DNA from: Chryseobacterium sp. Tr-659
GTDB taxonomy: Bacteria > Bacteroidota > Bacteroidia > Flavobacteriales > Weeksellaceae
NCBI RefSeq assembly: GCF_011752975.1
Contig: NZ_VWWP01000015.1
Location: 1-64,000, forward strand
Direction: 5' to 3'
DNA length: 64,000 nucleotides
Part shown: positions 8,048 to 18,400 of the stretch, piece by piece
How positions within the stretch are numbered: position 1 is the stretch's first letter
Layout: every line of letters begins with the position of its first letter
The notes under the pieces: generated by a model
Databases searched by the model: none
Seen by the model: only the letters and a program-made list of their open reading frames with translations
Told to the model about the DNA's origin: nothing
Made by a program: the position numbers and the translations under genes

Positions 8048-8570
8048 ATTTTTTCAGTTTTTTCTCCATAATAGGAAGCCATCTTCCATCATGGCGTAAC
8101 AATATAATTTTATCAACTAAGAATTTCGTTTTATAATCTTTTTCCTTGTAAACTTCCCATGCTTTAAGGTAGTTATCCCAGCTGAGGTCTCTGTATCCTA
8201 CTGTGATATGCGGATTGAAAGAATATTTCATAAAGTTGAACTGTTGTTTTACGTTTTCATAAAGTTCAGTTAAAGCCGGATGGGCTTCCGGCTGAACAAA
8301 AATCACCGGGTTTTTAGGATTAGGGAAACTCCCAAAACCATTGATCTCAAGTTCAAAAGGTTCCAGTGAGGTATCAATTTTCTGGAATGCCGTATGAATA
8401 TCACCTTCCAGTTCACTTTCTCTGGAAAAAGGAGGGAAAAGTGTAATGTGGGCATCATTTTTTAATGCTTTGGAGTTACCATAATTTACAGCGAGATCTC
8501 TTTTAAAGACTTTTACTTCTTCAATAATTTCCTGAGGAGGATAAATCGCTATGAAATAGAGTTTTTTCAT
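8046..8570 (-). CDS. 2'-5' RNA ligase / cyclic phosphodiesterase family protein
   Basis: 174 residues from the ATG at 8570 (MKKLYFIAIYPPQ); the longer frame upstream encodes no conserved sequence and is rejected. Two HxT motifs (HITLFPPF and HITVGYR), about 70-80 residues apart, form the bilobal active site of the 2H phosphoesterase superfamily, which acts on 2'-5' or 2',3'-cyclic phosphate RNA ends. Cytoplasmic, no signal peptide. The physiological substrate of bacterial members is mostly unknown. Confidence 0.88.
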   Translation of the reverse strand: MKKLYFIAIYPPQEIIEEVKVFKRDLAVNYGNSKALKNDAHITLFPPFSRESELEGDIHTAFQKIDTSLEPFELEINGFGSFPNPKNPVIFVQPEAHPALTELYENVKQQFNFMKYSFNPHITVGYRDLSWDNYLKAWEVYKEKDYKTKFLVDKIILLRHDGRWLPIMEKKLKK

Positions 8571-8624
8571 ATTGCAAATTAAAATTTTACCTTTGAAATA
8601 TCCATACATTATCTGATAAAAATG

Positions 8625-8657
8625 GAAGGGAAAGAACAAAATATGTTCTTTCCCTTC
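8625..8657 (-). terminator. Hairpin terminator after the GEVED/FN3 gene
   Basis: A perfect 13-bp stem (GAAGGGAAAGAAC and complement) with a 7-nt loop; on the minus strand it is followed by CCATTTTTATC. It lies downstream of the gene at 8716 and upstream of the RNA-ligase-like gene. Confidence 0.7.
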
Positions 8658-8715
8658 ACCACCACATAATATAAAAATGAGAAAGTTATATCTAGTAGAT
8701 TTATTCTATCAGATA

Positions 8716-9789
8716 TTAATTTTTTCGGATGAATGTAGATGTATTGTAAGGAGAACCAGCCGTTTTAACTACTAAGAAATAGAGTCCAGGCTGCTGTCCT
8801 CTAAGATCTAGCCTATTGTTATCTAATGCAACATTAACTACAGATCTTGAGGCATCCATTCTGTAAAGTACAGCACTTACAATAGTATAGTCAGATTGTA
8901 TATTCACAAAGTCAGAAGTTGGATTTGGATATACTCTGGCTTGAATTTCTCTCGAAGCACGTGTTTTAACAGTTAATACTTCAGAATAATCCGATATTTT
9001 TCCGGTTCTAGGATCTGATTTTGCAATTCTGAAAGAATAAGTCTTATTTGGAGTAAGGTTTTTAATTTCAGTGCTAGATTGATTATCCACAACAGCTTTT
9101 ACAAAATCCAGACGGCCAATGGTTCCTGAGTTGGAGTCTGAAAGCCTTCCGTCTTCTTTATCTGCATCTACAATGTAATATCTCGATCCATCATTGCTAT
9201 GGTTCCAGTTTAGTTTAACAGAATTCGTTGTAACCTCGCTGGCATTAAATCCTGTAGGAACAGAAATATTCGGATTGGCAACAATTGTAATATTGGTATC
9301 TACTACAGATCCGTTGGCAATTGTACCACAGCTTTCAGAATAATTATCAAGGTTCATAATAATTCTCATTTTAGCGGTTCCCAGTTTAGCAGACTTTGGA
9401 ATATTGATATTAAATCTGTTTTGATTATTATTCGTATTGTAGGTCTTGAACTGAGGAAGCTTTTCATTAGCCTGGAAGACACCATCCTGGTTGAAATCGA
9501 TCCAGGCATTCCAGTAAGCAACCAGATTCTGATCATTCCTCATAACTCCAGGATGAATCTGAACCTCATGATAACCATAATCTATAGCTCCAGCTTCTGG
9601 AAGCTGTGAATAAGGGACGCTTTCATAAGTTGAGACTCCAAAAGATCCGTCCGTTGTTCCATATTCACCTAATGCCAGATAGGATGTTATACTATTGGCA
9701 GAAGCCGTGCATAAATTTTGTTGACTTTGCGCGTTCACTACCCCTATCATACTGAGATAGCCGGATAGAAAAATAAATACTTTTTTCAT
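8716..9789 (-). CDS. Secreted GEVED and fibronectin type III protein with T9SS type A sorting domain
   Basis: 357 residues from the ATG at 9789 (MKKVFIFLSGYLSM, signal peptide ending near VVNA-Q); the upstream extension is rejected because it precedes the signal peptide. Residues about 30-180 carry the GEVED pattern (AWIDFNQDGVFQANEKL, later GTAKMRIIMN), a beta-domain common in flavobacterial secreted proteins. A fibronectin type III domain follows at about 185-280 (NSVKLNWNHSNDG, then LTPNKTYSFRI). The last 75 residues (ARVYPNPTSDF) are a T9SS type A sorting domain. It is probably extracellular or surface-bound; no catalytic motif was seen. Confidence 0.88.
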   Translation of the reverse strand: MKKVFIFLSGYLSMIGVVNAQSQQNLCTASANSITSYLALGEYGTTDGSFGVSTYESVPYSQLPEAGAIDYGYHEVQIHPGVMRNDQNLVAYWNAWIDFNQDGVFQANEKLPQFKTYNTNNNQNRFNINIPKSAKLGTAKMRIIMNLDNYSESCGTIANGSVVDTNITIVANPNISVPTGFNASEVTTNSVKLNWNHSNDGSRYYIVDADKEDGRLSDSNSGTIGRLDFVKAVVDNQSSTEIKNLTPNKTYSFRIAKSDPRTGKISDYSEVLTVKTRASREIQARVYPNPTSDFVNIQSDYTIVSAVLYRMDASRSVVNVALDNNRLDLRGQQPGLYFLVVKTAGSPYNTSTFIRKN

Positions 9790-10373
9790 AAGCTCGAAAA
9801 TAATTTTTTGTGTTAATAATTTAAAGACTGTTACAATTTGCTTGTGAGATAAGGCCTTATCCAAATTGTTGAACTAAAATTAGTTGATCAGACTTAAATT
9901 TGCGAGGATATACACGTTAGTAAATGTTTAGAGCTGATTAATAATTGTTATTGAAAATTATAAGCTATAATATTTTAAAGGAAAGGCAATATCATACGAT
10001 TTAAAATACAATGTGGCGGAGTATTTATAAGTTGAGCAGTAAGTACTATTATTCTGATTATTCATTTTGAAAATCATAATAATAACAGAATATAAAAATA
10101 TCTTATTCACATATTATTGAATAAATGAAAGGGTTTTTAAAAGGAAGCTCTTAGAAGCCCTATCGACTTGGCGAACTGGTGGATAAAATAAGTCTAGTAA
10201 TAATTGCTTAAGATAAGAAACGGTAATACCAAGCATTCATTACTTTGAAGCAGTTGTGTTTTGGAGTTTAGGTATAGGTTCCATATCGAGGCTAACAATA
10301 TTTAACTTCGAAGTTATCGTGGATAATATATTTTAACAAAAAATGATGAAGAATGGGTTTGAAAAAAGGAGGG
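9790..10373. other. Long AT-rich intergenic region, content unexplained
   Basis: 584 bp between two minus-strand genes. No frame of useful length, no tRNA-like fold and no strong hairpin was found. The promoter of the GEVED/FN3 gene should lie at its left end; only a one-mismatch -7 box (TAATTTTA) is visible there. Confidence 0.4.
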
Positions 10374-11498
10374 TTAGTGTCCTGATTTCATTTCAGCCAA
10401 AGTATTTTCAAGGTGATCCGTGATCTTTTTCACTTCAATATGCGGTTTGAAGATAGCAGCCTTACCTTTTTCTTCATCTGCAATATTGGACAGAATGATC
10501 ACTGATGTTTTTGTATCAGGATAATAAATATTTAAAGAAGGAGAACCTTTCACATAGCCACTATGAAAATAAGAATTAGGTTTACCGATATTCAGCATAA
10601 TTCCATAGGCGTAACCCATTTTTCCTAAGATAGCATGTCGTCTTTCTGCACTTTTAGCCATAAAGAGTTTCAATGTTTCGGGTTTTAAAATCTTGCCTCC
10701 ATAAAGAGCATTATTCCATAAATGAAGATCTTGTATGGTAGATAATACACCTCCTGCGGGAGTTCCAATCTCCTTTCCGCCTAATCTTTTGGGCATATTG
10801 GGCACTTCCTGAAATTTAAGCGGAGTTCCCAGATAAGCTCCTGCAAAATTATTCCCTTTAAAAATATCTCCGGTAGAAGAATGCTTCATTCCTGCCTTTT
10901 TAAAAAGCTCCTGTACATTTTCGTCATAAGACTTTCCGGATACGGTTTCCACAATTTTTCCGAGTGCATTAAATCCGTCATTGGAATAGAAGAAATCCGT
11001 TCCGCTCTTAAACATCAGCTTTCCTCCGAATAAATTTAATCCTGAAGTATGATTCAACAACTGATGGATGGTAATATCTTCATATTCTTTAATACGGAAT
11101 TCCTTTAAATATTTTGAGACTTTATCTGTGACATTCAGCTTCCCCTGCTCCATTTGTAATAAAACCAAAACAGCAGTGAACTGCTTACTTACAGAACCAA
11201 TTGCAAAAATAGTGTTGCTGTCAATTTTTGTTTTTCTTTTAAAATCGGAATATCCATTTTCTCTTATGTATAATGGCAGAGAATCTTTAAAAACAGCAAT
11301 ACTTCCATTGAAATGATATTTTTTAAAGGTTGAATCAAGCTGCTGCTGCAAAAGTGTTTTCTGAAAAGCTGTAATTGTAGAATCAATAACTGCATTTTTA
11401 TTGATGATTCTGATCGTTTTTGCTGGTTCGTTTTTACAAGAAGCTAAAGTGATCAAAAGAAATAGAAATGAAATAATAGGAAAATTTTTTAAAGCCAT
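10374..11498 (-). CDS. Beta-lactamase-family serine hydrolase lipoprotein
   Basis: 374 residues. The N-terminus is a lipoprotein signal with LASC and Cys at 21. The class C-type catalytic motifs are in order: S102-V-S-K105 (nucleophile and base), Y171-S-N173, and H312-S-G314 in place of KTG. This places it in the beta-lactamase/transpeptidase-like family (Pfam Beta-lactamase), whose members act as esterases, D-amino-acid peptidases or uncharacterised hydrolases; resistance activity should not be assumed. It is likely anchored in the envelope facing the periplasm. It stands alone with its own promoter box 39 bp upstream. Confidence 0.9.
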   Translation of the reverse strand: MALKNFPIISFLFLLITLASCKNEPAKTIRIINKNAVIDSTITAFQKTLLQQQLDSTFKKYHFNGSIAVFKDSLPLYIRENGYSDFKRKTKIDSNTIFAIGSVSKQFTAVLVLLQMEQGKLNVTDKVSKYLKEFRIKEYEDITIHQLLNHTSGLNLFGGKLMFKSGTDFFYSNDGFNALGKIVETVSGKSYDENVQELFKKAGMKHSSTGDIFKGNNFAGAYLGTPLKFQEVPNMPKRLGGKEIGTPAGGVLSTIQDLHLWNNALYGGKILKPETLKLFMAKSAERRHAILGKMGYAYGIMLNIGKPNSYFHSGYVKGSPSLNIYYPDTKTSVIILSNIADEEKGKAAIFKPHIEVKKITDHLENTLAEMKSGH

Positions 11499-11536
11499 TT
11501 TGTGTTTGAGGGTAAAATTTCAGCAACATTGCTCCT

Positions 11537-11544
11537 CAAAAATA
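11537..11544 (-). promoter_or_regulatory. Bacteroidota -7 box for the serine hydrolase
   Basis: TATTTTTG on the minus strand matches TAnnTTTG, 39 bp before the ATG. Confidence 0.5.
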
Positions 11545-11730
11545 GGAAAAAACTCTTAATGTCTGTTAAAGGTTAGATCTGAATATCATTACAATAAACA
11601 GGAAAGTATATAAGGTGTCTGCTTTTTTCTATAAAAATAATATTGATAGTATGTTGATTTTCCTCAGATGTAAAAAAATCATAAAATGTTGAGTATATAA
11701 TATATTTTATACATACCGGAATATTCAGGC

Positions 11731-12441
11731 TTATTGTAAAATTAAATCACTGAACCAGAAAATATATTCTCCACCTTTGTCTTGCTTATCTGTTTTGGGC
11801 TTTGGATAGGTTTTCTTTACCGTTTCCCCAATTTCAAAATGAATCGGATGTTTAAAAAGAGGCCCGTCAAAAGTAAAAGTATGAAACTCGCCGTTTTCTC
11901 CGCAGGGGTCCACATGGTCAGGAAGTTCATTCAGGAATTGTTCATCTATAATCCGCCCGGCAAAACCTTTATCCAGGTAATTTCCATTCACACAGGTAAC
12001 AATCGTTTTAAAGCCAAGATTTAAAAACTCATGGATGAGGCTGGAAGTATTTTGTTTCCAAAGAGGAAAAACAGCACTCATTCCGATAGCGTTTAATTGT
12101 TCTTCCCGGTATTTTCGGAGATCTTCCAGAAAAATATCTCCAAAAATAGAATGGGTGATGCCGCTAGCCTTAATTTCCGATATGGTTTTATCCATGATCT
12201 CCTGATATTCTTCCATAGATGGTTCTTTTGGAAGCTCCATTTTAACAAGAGGTATGCCTATACTTTCCGCCTGTTTTTCCAGAAGAGAAACATGAACCCC
12301 GTGCATGGATATTCTTTGAAACTCTTTATTGATGCTCGTAAGAAGGGTAGTAACTTCGTATTGATCCTCCTGCAAGGTTTTGTAAAGAGCAAGAGCAGAA
12401 TCTTTTCCGCTGCTCCAGTTGAATAAGGCTTTTGGTTTCAT
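11731..12441 (-). CDS. Dph6-related adenine nucleotide alpha hydrolase (diphthine-ammonia ligase family)
   Basis: 236 residues. The PP-loop for ATP binding is at the N-terminus (FNWSSGKDSALALY, residues 7-20), and the family signature GENGEFHTFTFDGP is near residue 180. In eukaryotes and archaea the family amidates diphthine on EF2; bacteria lack diphthamide, so the bacterial substrate is unknown, and it probably activates a small carboxylate with ATP. Cytoplasmic. It stands alone, 123 bp from and divergent with the M16 peptidase gene. Confidence 0.88.
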   Translation of the reverse strand: MKPKALFNWSSGKDSALALYKTLQEDQYEVTTLLTSINKEFQRISMHGVHVSLLEKQAESIGIPLVKMELPKEPSMEEYQEIMDKTISEIKASGITHSIFGDIFLEDLRKYREEQLNAIGMSAVFPLWKQNTSSLIHEFLNLGFKTIVTCVNGNYLDKGFAGRIIDEQFLNELPDHVDPCGENGEFHTFTFDGPLFKHPIHFEIGETVKKTYPKPKTDKQDKGGEYIFWFSDLILQ

Positions 12442-12564
12442 TTAAAGTGATGCGCTTACGTGTATATAATCAATAGCTTTATATAATTTTTAAAAAAATC
12501 CTATAAAAGTGATCTAGTTGTTAAAAAGTAGTAAATTTAAAAAGAAAAAACTAAATAAAATCAA

Positions 12565-15297
12565 ATGAAGAATTTACTATTGGGAACAGCCGCCTTTTTT
12601 CTAACAGGAGCAGTGAGTCCCGTTCTTGCACAAAAAGCAGAAAGCCCTAAGTTTATAAGTAACACAGAAGGAGTAAAAGAATATTCATTAAACAACGGAA
12701 TGAAAGTCCTTCTGATCCCTGACGCTTCACAGAGTAATATGGTGGTGAACATCATTTATAATGTAGGTTCAAAACATGAAGGATATGGAGAAAAAGGGAT
12801 GGCACACCTGCTGGAACATATGCTGTTTAAAAGTACCAAAAAGTTGGGGGATATAAAAAAACAACTTTCAGATAAAGGTGGAGATGCCAATGGAACTACC
12901 TGGTATGACAGAACGAATTATTATGAAATCTTCCCTTCTAGTGATGACAATCTGAAATGGGCGTTGGAAATGGAAGCGGACAGAATGATTAATGCCACGA
13001 TTCTTCAAACCGATCTTGATAAGGAATTTTCTGTAGTAAGAAATGAGTTTGAGATAGGGGAAAATAATCCCGGATCAGTATTGATGGAACGTATTGTTTC
13101 AACAGCTTATTTATGGCATAATTACGGAAACAGTACCATCGGAAGTAAAGAAGATATTGAAAGAGTAAAAGCTCCTACATTAAGAAAGTTCTATGAAAAA
13201 CATTACCAGCCGGATAATGCTACTCTTGTTGTAGCAGGTAAGTTTGATGAAAAACAGGCAATTAATTATATTACTCAATATTTTTCAGTGATTCCTAGAC
13301 CTTCAAGGGTGCTGGATCAGACCTACACCGTTGAACCGGCTCAGGATGGAGAGCGTTTTATAGAATTGAAACGTTCGGGAGACAGTAAGATTGTGGGAGC
13401 ATTGTATCATACTGCACCTTATGCGGACAAAGATTATGCAGCGCTGGATGCATTATCGGAAATTTTAACGTCAGATCCTTCCGGATATCTGTACAAAGCA
13501 ATGATTGATTCTCATAAGGCTGCTTCCATTTATTCATATCAGCCAACAGTAAGAGATGCAGCATATATGTATTTCGGGTTGGAAGTTCCCGCAGATAAGG
13601 ATGTGAAGGCTGTAGAAAACGACTTCAGAACCGAATTGGATAAAATTTCCGCCATTAAATATACAGAGCAGGATGTTACAAGAGCAAAAGCCAAGATCTT
13701 AAAGCAGATTGAAAATACAAAGAACAATACCATTAATTTTGCGATCAGCTTAACGGAAATTGTAGGAGCAGGCGGATATAAACTGGGAATGATGTATCGT
13801 GATAATGTTGAAAAGCTGACGTTAGCAGACGTTCAAAGAGCTGCAGATAAATATTTTAAAACGAATAACAGAACAGTAGGGATATTTGTTCCTACAAAAG
13901 ATGAAATAAGAGTTAAGAATATTGAATATTCCGATGATCAGATTGCTGCTTTAACGAAAGATTATAAAGGAAAAGCTCTTGAAAAAGAAGTGGCACCTTT
14001 CGAAGCAAGTATCAAAAATTTAAAAGCGAATCTTTCCGAAGGCAAGCTAAGCAACGGAATGAGATATGGTGTTATTAAAAAAGAAATTAAAGGAGGAAAA
14101 ATATTGGGAAGTTTCCGTTTCCCTGTAAGTAATGCAAAAGATCTGAACGGGAAGGCACAAATAGGTGCCCTGATGGCCCAGGTTATGAAAACCGGAACAA
14201 AATCCCATACAAAAGAGCAGATTCAGGATATGCTGGATCAGTGGAAATCTAATATTGGTTTTTCATTCCGAGGACAAACTTTATATGCCAGTGTAAGTAC
14301 TTATAAAGAACACCTGCCAAAAGTAATGGGATTGATGAAGGAAATCCTTACAGAATCAAGCTTCCCTGAAACGGAATTGGCAAAAACGGTTAATGAATAC
14401 AACACCTATCTGGAAGGGTCATTGAATGATCCTCAGGCATTGGCCTTTACTGAAATTGAAAAAGTTACACAAAACTATCCTAAAGAAAGCATTTTCTATA
14501 CACCATCATTCAAGGAGCAGATTGAGACCAATAAATCAATCAAGAGACAGGAACTGGTTGATTTTTACAACAAAATTTTAGGTAGTAATAATGGTGTAGG
14601 AACTATGATTGGTGATCTGGACTCTAAAACAGCTTCTACATTAATGGAAAATACATTCGGAAAATGGAATTCAAAATCTGGTTATGACCTGATCAAGCCT
14701 GAACTTTTTGCTACAAAAAAACTGGATAAAGATTATATAACGCCGGATAAGGAAAACGGTGCGGCTGTTGGAAAAATAAGCTTTTCAATGGATAAGAAAA
14801 GTCCTGACTATCCGGCATTGGTTATTGCAAACGAAATGTTGGGAAGCGGTGGGTTCCTGACTTCAAGAATTCCAATAAGGCTGCGGGAGAAAGAAGGAAT
14901 CAGCTATGGCGCAGGTTCATATATCAATGTTCCTTCAGACAATAATGTCGCATCATGGAACTGGTATGCATTCTTTAATCCTACCAAGAAAGATGCGGTG
15001 AACAAAGCATTGAAAGAGGAGATTAATAAAGTGGTGAAAGAAGGATTTGGTGAAGATGAATTAAAATCAAACCTGAACTCATGGCTAACTTCAAGAAAAA
15101 CAGGTCTTGGAAATGATGATACCTTGATGGGGCTTGTTAACAACCAGCTTCAATATGGTATTTCTTTAGAAGATTATGATACATTGGAAGCTAAGGTTTC
15201 AGCCTTAAAAGTAGGTCAGGTAAATGACATACTGAGAAAATACATCAGTGAAGATAAACTGACTTCTGTTTTTGCAGGAGACTTCAATAAGAAATAA
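12565..15297 (+). CDS. Large M16-family zinc peptidase (double-domain pitrilysin/insulinase type)
   Basis: 910 residues with a cleavable signal peptide (ending SPVLA-Q, about residue 23), so it acts in the periplasm or at the envelope. The N-terminal half has the inverted zinc site HLLEH at 81-85 with a downstream Glu-rich helix (VVRNEFEIGENNPG). A second M16 half begins at about residue 490 (GKLSNGMRYGVIKKE) and lacks HxxEH, as is usual for the non-catalytic half; it has the R/Y-containing segment (PIRLREKEGISYGAG) that contacts substrate. M16 enzymes enclose and degrade peptides. It is monocistronic and ends in two hairpins. Confidence 0.94.
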   Translation: MKNLLLGTAAFFLTGAVSPVLAQKAESPKFISNTEGVKEYSLNNGMKVLLIPDASQSNMVVNIIYNVGSKHEGYGEKGMAHLLEHMLFKSTKKLGDIKKQLSDKGGDANGTTWYDRTNYYEIFPSSDDNLKWALEMEADRMINATILQTDLDKEFSVVRNEFEIGENNPGSVLMERIVSTAYLWHNYGNSTIGSKEDIERVKAPTLRKFYEKHYQPDNATLVVAGKFDEKQAINYITQYFSVIPRPSRVLDQTYTVEPAQDGERFIELKRSGDSKIVGALYHTAPYADKDYAALDALSEILTSDPSGYLYKAMIDSHKAASIYSYQPTVRDAAYMYFGLEVPADKDVKAVENDFRTELDKISAIKYTEQDVTRAKAKILKQIENTKNNTINFAISLTEIVGAGGYKLGMMYRDNVEKLTLADVQRAADKYFKTNNRTVGIFVPTKDEIRVKNIEYSDDQIAALTKDYKGKALEKEVAPFEASIKNLKANLSEGKLSNGMRYGVIKKEIKGGKILGSFRFPVSNAKDLNGKAQIGALMAQVMKTGTKSHTKEQIQDMLDQWKSNIGFSFRGQTLYASVSTYKEHLPKVMGLMKEILTESSFPETELAKTVNEYNTYLEGSLNDPQALAFTEIEKVTQNYPKESIFYTPSFKEQIETNKSIKRQELVDFYNKILGSNNGVGTMIGDLDSKTASTLMENTFGKWNSKSGYDLIKPELFATKKLDKDYITPDKENGAAVGKISFSMDKKSPDYPALVIANEMLGSGGFLTSRIPIRLREKEGISYGAGSYINVPSDNNVASWNWYAFFNPTKKDAVNKALKEEINKVVKEGFGEDELKSNLNSWLTSRKTGLGNDDTLMGLVNNQLQYGISLEDYDTLEAKVSALKVGQVNDILRKYISEDKLTSVFAGDFNKK

Positions 15298-15320
15298 ATG
15301 GTTATCATTATTTTTAATTT

Positions 15321-15347
15321 AAACCCGCGGAAATCATCTGCGGGTTT
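15321..15347 (+). terminator. Terminator of the M16 peptidase gene
   Basis: An 8-bp stem AAACCCGC/GCGGGTTT with an 11-nt loop, followed by GTTATTT, about 24 bp past the stop codon. Confidence 0.75.
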
Positions 15348-15365
15348 GTTATTTATGACAACAAA

Positions 15366-15392
15366 AAACCTCAAAGACATTCTTTGAGGTTT
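15366..15392 (-). terminator. Terminator of icmF
   Basis: Stem AAACCTCAAAGA with complementary TCTTTGAGGTTT and a 3-nt loop; on the minus strand it ends in a T-run (GGTTTTTTGT). It serves the convergent icmF and backs up the M16 terminator. Confidence 0.75.
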
Positions 15393-15422
15393 AATTTATA
15401 AAACGTCTGTATGACTAAAGGC

Positions 15423-18400
15423 TTACATATTTCTTCTGTACTTACCACCTACTTCAAATAAAGCATTGGTAATTTGTCCTAAAGAACAATATTTTACAGC
15501 ATCCATCATTACTTCGAACAAGTTTTGCTGGTTGATTGCTGCATGCTGAAGTTGTCTCAAAGCTTCTTCAGACTGATGATCGTTTGCTTTCTGGAAGTTA
15601 TGAAGAGACTCGATTTGCGCCTGCTTCTCTTCTTCCGTAGAACGGATAACCTCTCCGGGAAGTACAGTAGGAGAACCGTCTTTTCCAAGGAATGTATTCA
15701 CCCCGATGATCGGATATTCTCCGGTATGCTTCAGCCATTCGTAGTGCATAGATTCTTCCTGAATTTTCGAACGTTGGTACATGGTTTCCATAGCTCCAAG
15801 AACACCACCTCTTTCAGTGATTCTGTCGAATTCCGTATATACAGCTTCTTCCACAAGATCTGTTAATTCTTCAATGATGAATGATCCCTGAAGTGGATTT
15901 TCGTTTTTAGCCAATCCTAATTCTTTGTTAATGATCAACTGAATAGCCATTGCTCTTCTTACAGACTGCTCAGTAGGCGTGGTAATAGCTTCATCATAAG
16001 CATTGGTATGAAGAGAATTACAATTGTCATAGATTGCATAAAGCGCCTGAAGCGTTGTTCTGATATCATTGAAATCAATTTCCTGAGCGTGTAATGAACG
16101 TCCTGAAGTTTGAATATGGTATTTCAACATCTGGCTTCTTTCATCAGCGCCGTATTTCAGTTTCATAGCTTTTGCCCAGATTCTTCTTGCTACACGTCCG
16201 ATTACTGAGTATTCAGGATCAATACCATTAGAGAAGAAGAAAGATAAGTTAGGCGCAAAATCATTGATATCCATTCCACGGCTTAGATAATATTCCACAT
16301 AAGTGAAACCATTGGCCAGGGTAAAGGCAAGCTGAGAAACAGGATTTGCTCCAGCTTCTGCAATATGGTATCCTGAAATAGAAACAGAATAGAAGTTTCT
16401 CACTTTTTCTCTGATAAAATATTCCTGAACATCACCCATTAATCTTAAGGCAAATTCAGTAGAGAAGATACAGGTATTCTGTGCCTGGTCTTCTTTTAAA
16501 ATATCGGCCTGAACGGTACCTCGAACGGTAGCAATCGTTTTAGCTTTAATTTCTGCATAAACATCAGCAGGAATTACTTCGTCACCGGTTAAGCCTAAAA
16601 GCTGTAACCCTAAACCATTATTGGATGGAGGAAGTTCGCCGTTGTATTTTGGTCTTTCTAAGCCTTTATCGTCAAACTTTTCTTTAAGCTTAGCTTCTAC
16701 TTTAGCTTCTAAACCATTTTCTTTGATATATTTTTCAACATTCTGATCAATGGCAGCATTCATAAAGAAAGCTAAGAGCATAGGAGCAGGGCCGTTGATT
16801 GTCATAGAAACGGATGTCAGAGCATTTACAAGATCAAATCCTGAATAAAGCTTTTTCGCATCGTCTAATGTAGCGATAGAAACTCCGGCATTTCCGATTT
16901 TACCGTAAATATCCGGTGGTAAAGCCGGATCCTGTCCGTATAATGTTACAGAGTCGAAAGCTGTTGATAAACGTTTTGCCGGCATTTCCGCAGAAACGTA
17001 GTGGAACCTTCTGTTGGTTCTTTCAGGGCCTCCTTCTCCTGCAAACATTCTTGTAGGATCTTCACCGGTTCTTTTGAACGGATAAATTCCTGCAGTATAA
17101 GGGAAGCTTCCCGGAAGGTTTTCCTGACTTTTCCATTTGATGAGATCACCCCAGTCATTATATTTTGGCAATGCAATTTTGGGGATTCTCAAATGAGATA
17201 AAGATTCTGTTGAGGTTTCAACCTTAATTTCCTTTCCTCTTACAAAATAAGAATAAAACTCTGCATGGAAAGCTTTTTTCGTGTCATCCCATGTTTTCAG
17301 GAAATCAATGTTTTCCTGTTGAAGCTCTTTTTCTGCTTTTTGATATTCAGCATCTAAAGCTTCATTGGAAATGATATTTTTTACCCCTTCAATATGATAC
17401 AAGGTTCTGGCTAGTTCAGCCTGCTTTTCAACGGCAGCATCATAGTGTTTGTTGTTTTCAACAATTTCAGAAAGGTAACGTACCCTTTTTGGAGGGATGA
17501 TCGTTACTTCGTCCGTAATTTCCTGTTCTACGAAAGTATTTAACCGCAGATCCGCGAATTTATCATTTACTTTCGAAACCAGTCTGTTATATAATTCAGT
17601 TGTTCCGTGATCATTGAACTGAGAGGCTTTTGTTGCATATACAGGCATATCCTCCAATGGGCTCTCCCAAAGAAGATGGTTTCTCTGGAATTGTTTTCTT
17701 ACCGCCTGAAGCGCATCAAGAGCACCACGTTTATCAGATTTATTTAAAGCAACAAGATCTGCATAATCTAACATGTCGATTTTTTCCAGCTGTGTGGAAG
17801 CTCCATATTCAGGAGTCATTACATACATGGAAACATCCGCAAAATCAGAAACCTCCGATCCTGACTGTCCGATCCCTGAAGTCTCAAGAATAATTACATC
17901 AGGATGAGCAAGCTTTAAGACATTTAATGCAGAATGGATAAATGGAGATACAGAAACGTTATTTTCTCTGGTAGCCATAGAACGCATATAGACTCTCGGA
18001 TCATTGATTGCATTCATACGGATTCTATCTCCCAATAAAGCGCCTCCTGTTTTCTTTTTCGAAGGGTCAATAGAGATGATCGCAATTTTTTTATCCGTAT
18101 TGGAACGTAAAAAGCGTCTTACAAGCTCATCTGTCAAAGAAGATTTTCCGGCACCTCCGGTACCCGTGATCCCGATAATCGGAATATTCATATCCTTTGA
18201 TTTTTCATCGATGGCTTTTACCAATTCAGGTTTTTCATCAGAAAAATTTTCAACAGCAGAAATAATCTGTGCAATACTGGATGGGTTTTCAAAGCTGATA
18301 TGATCAAGATCTTTTGCCGTCACATCTTTTCCTGTAGCAAAATCCGATCTGTGTACCAGATCATCAATCATTCCCTGTAAACCAAGCTCACGGCCGTCAT

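Noticed and set aside
10374..11498. True beta-lactamase conferring resistance
   Set aside because: The SxxK, YxN and HSG motifs define the broad serine hydrolase family, but HSG in place of KTG and the lipoprotein anchor do not support a resistance claim.
12097..12426. 109-codon plus-strand frame antisense to the Dph6-like gene
   Set aside because: The minus-strand frame has the PP-loop and family signature; the plus frame has no conserved features.
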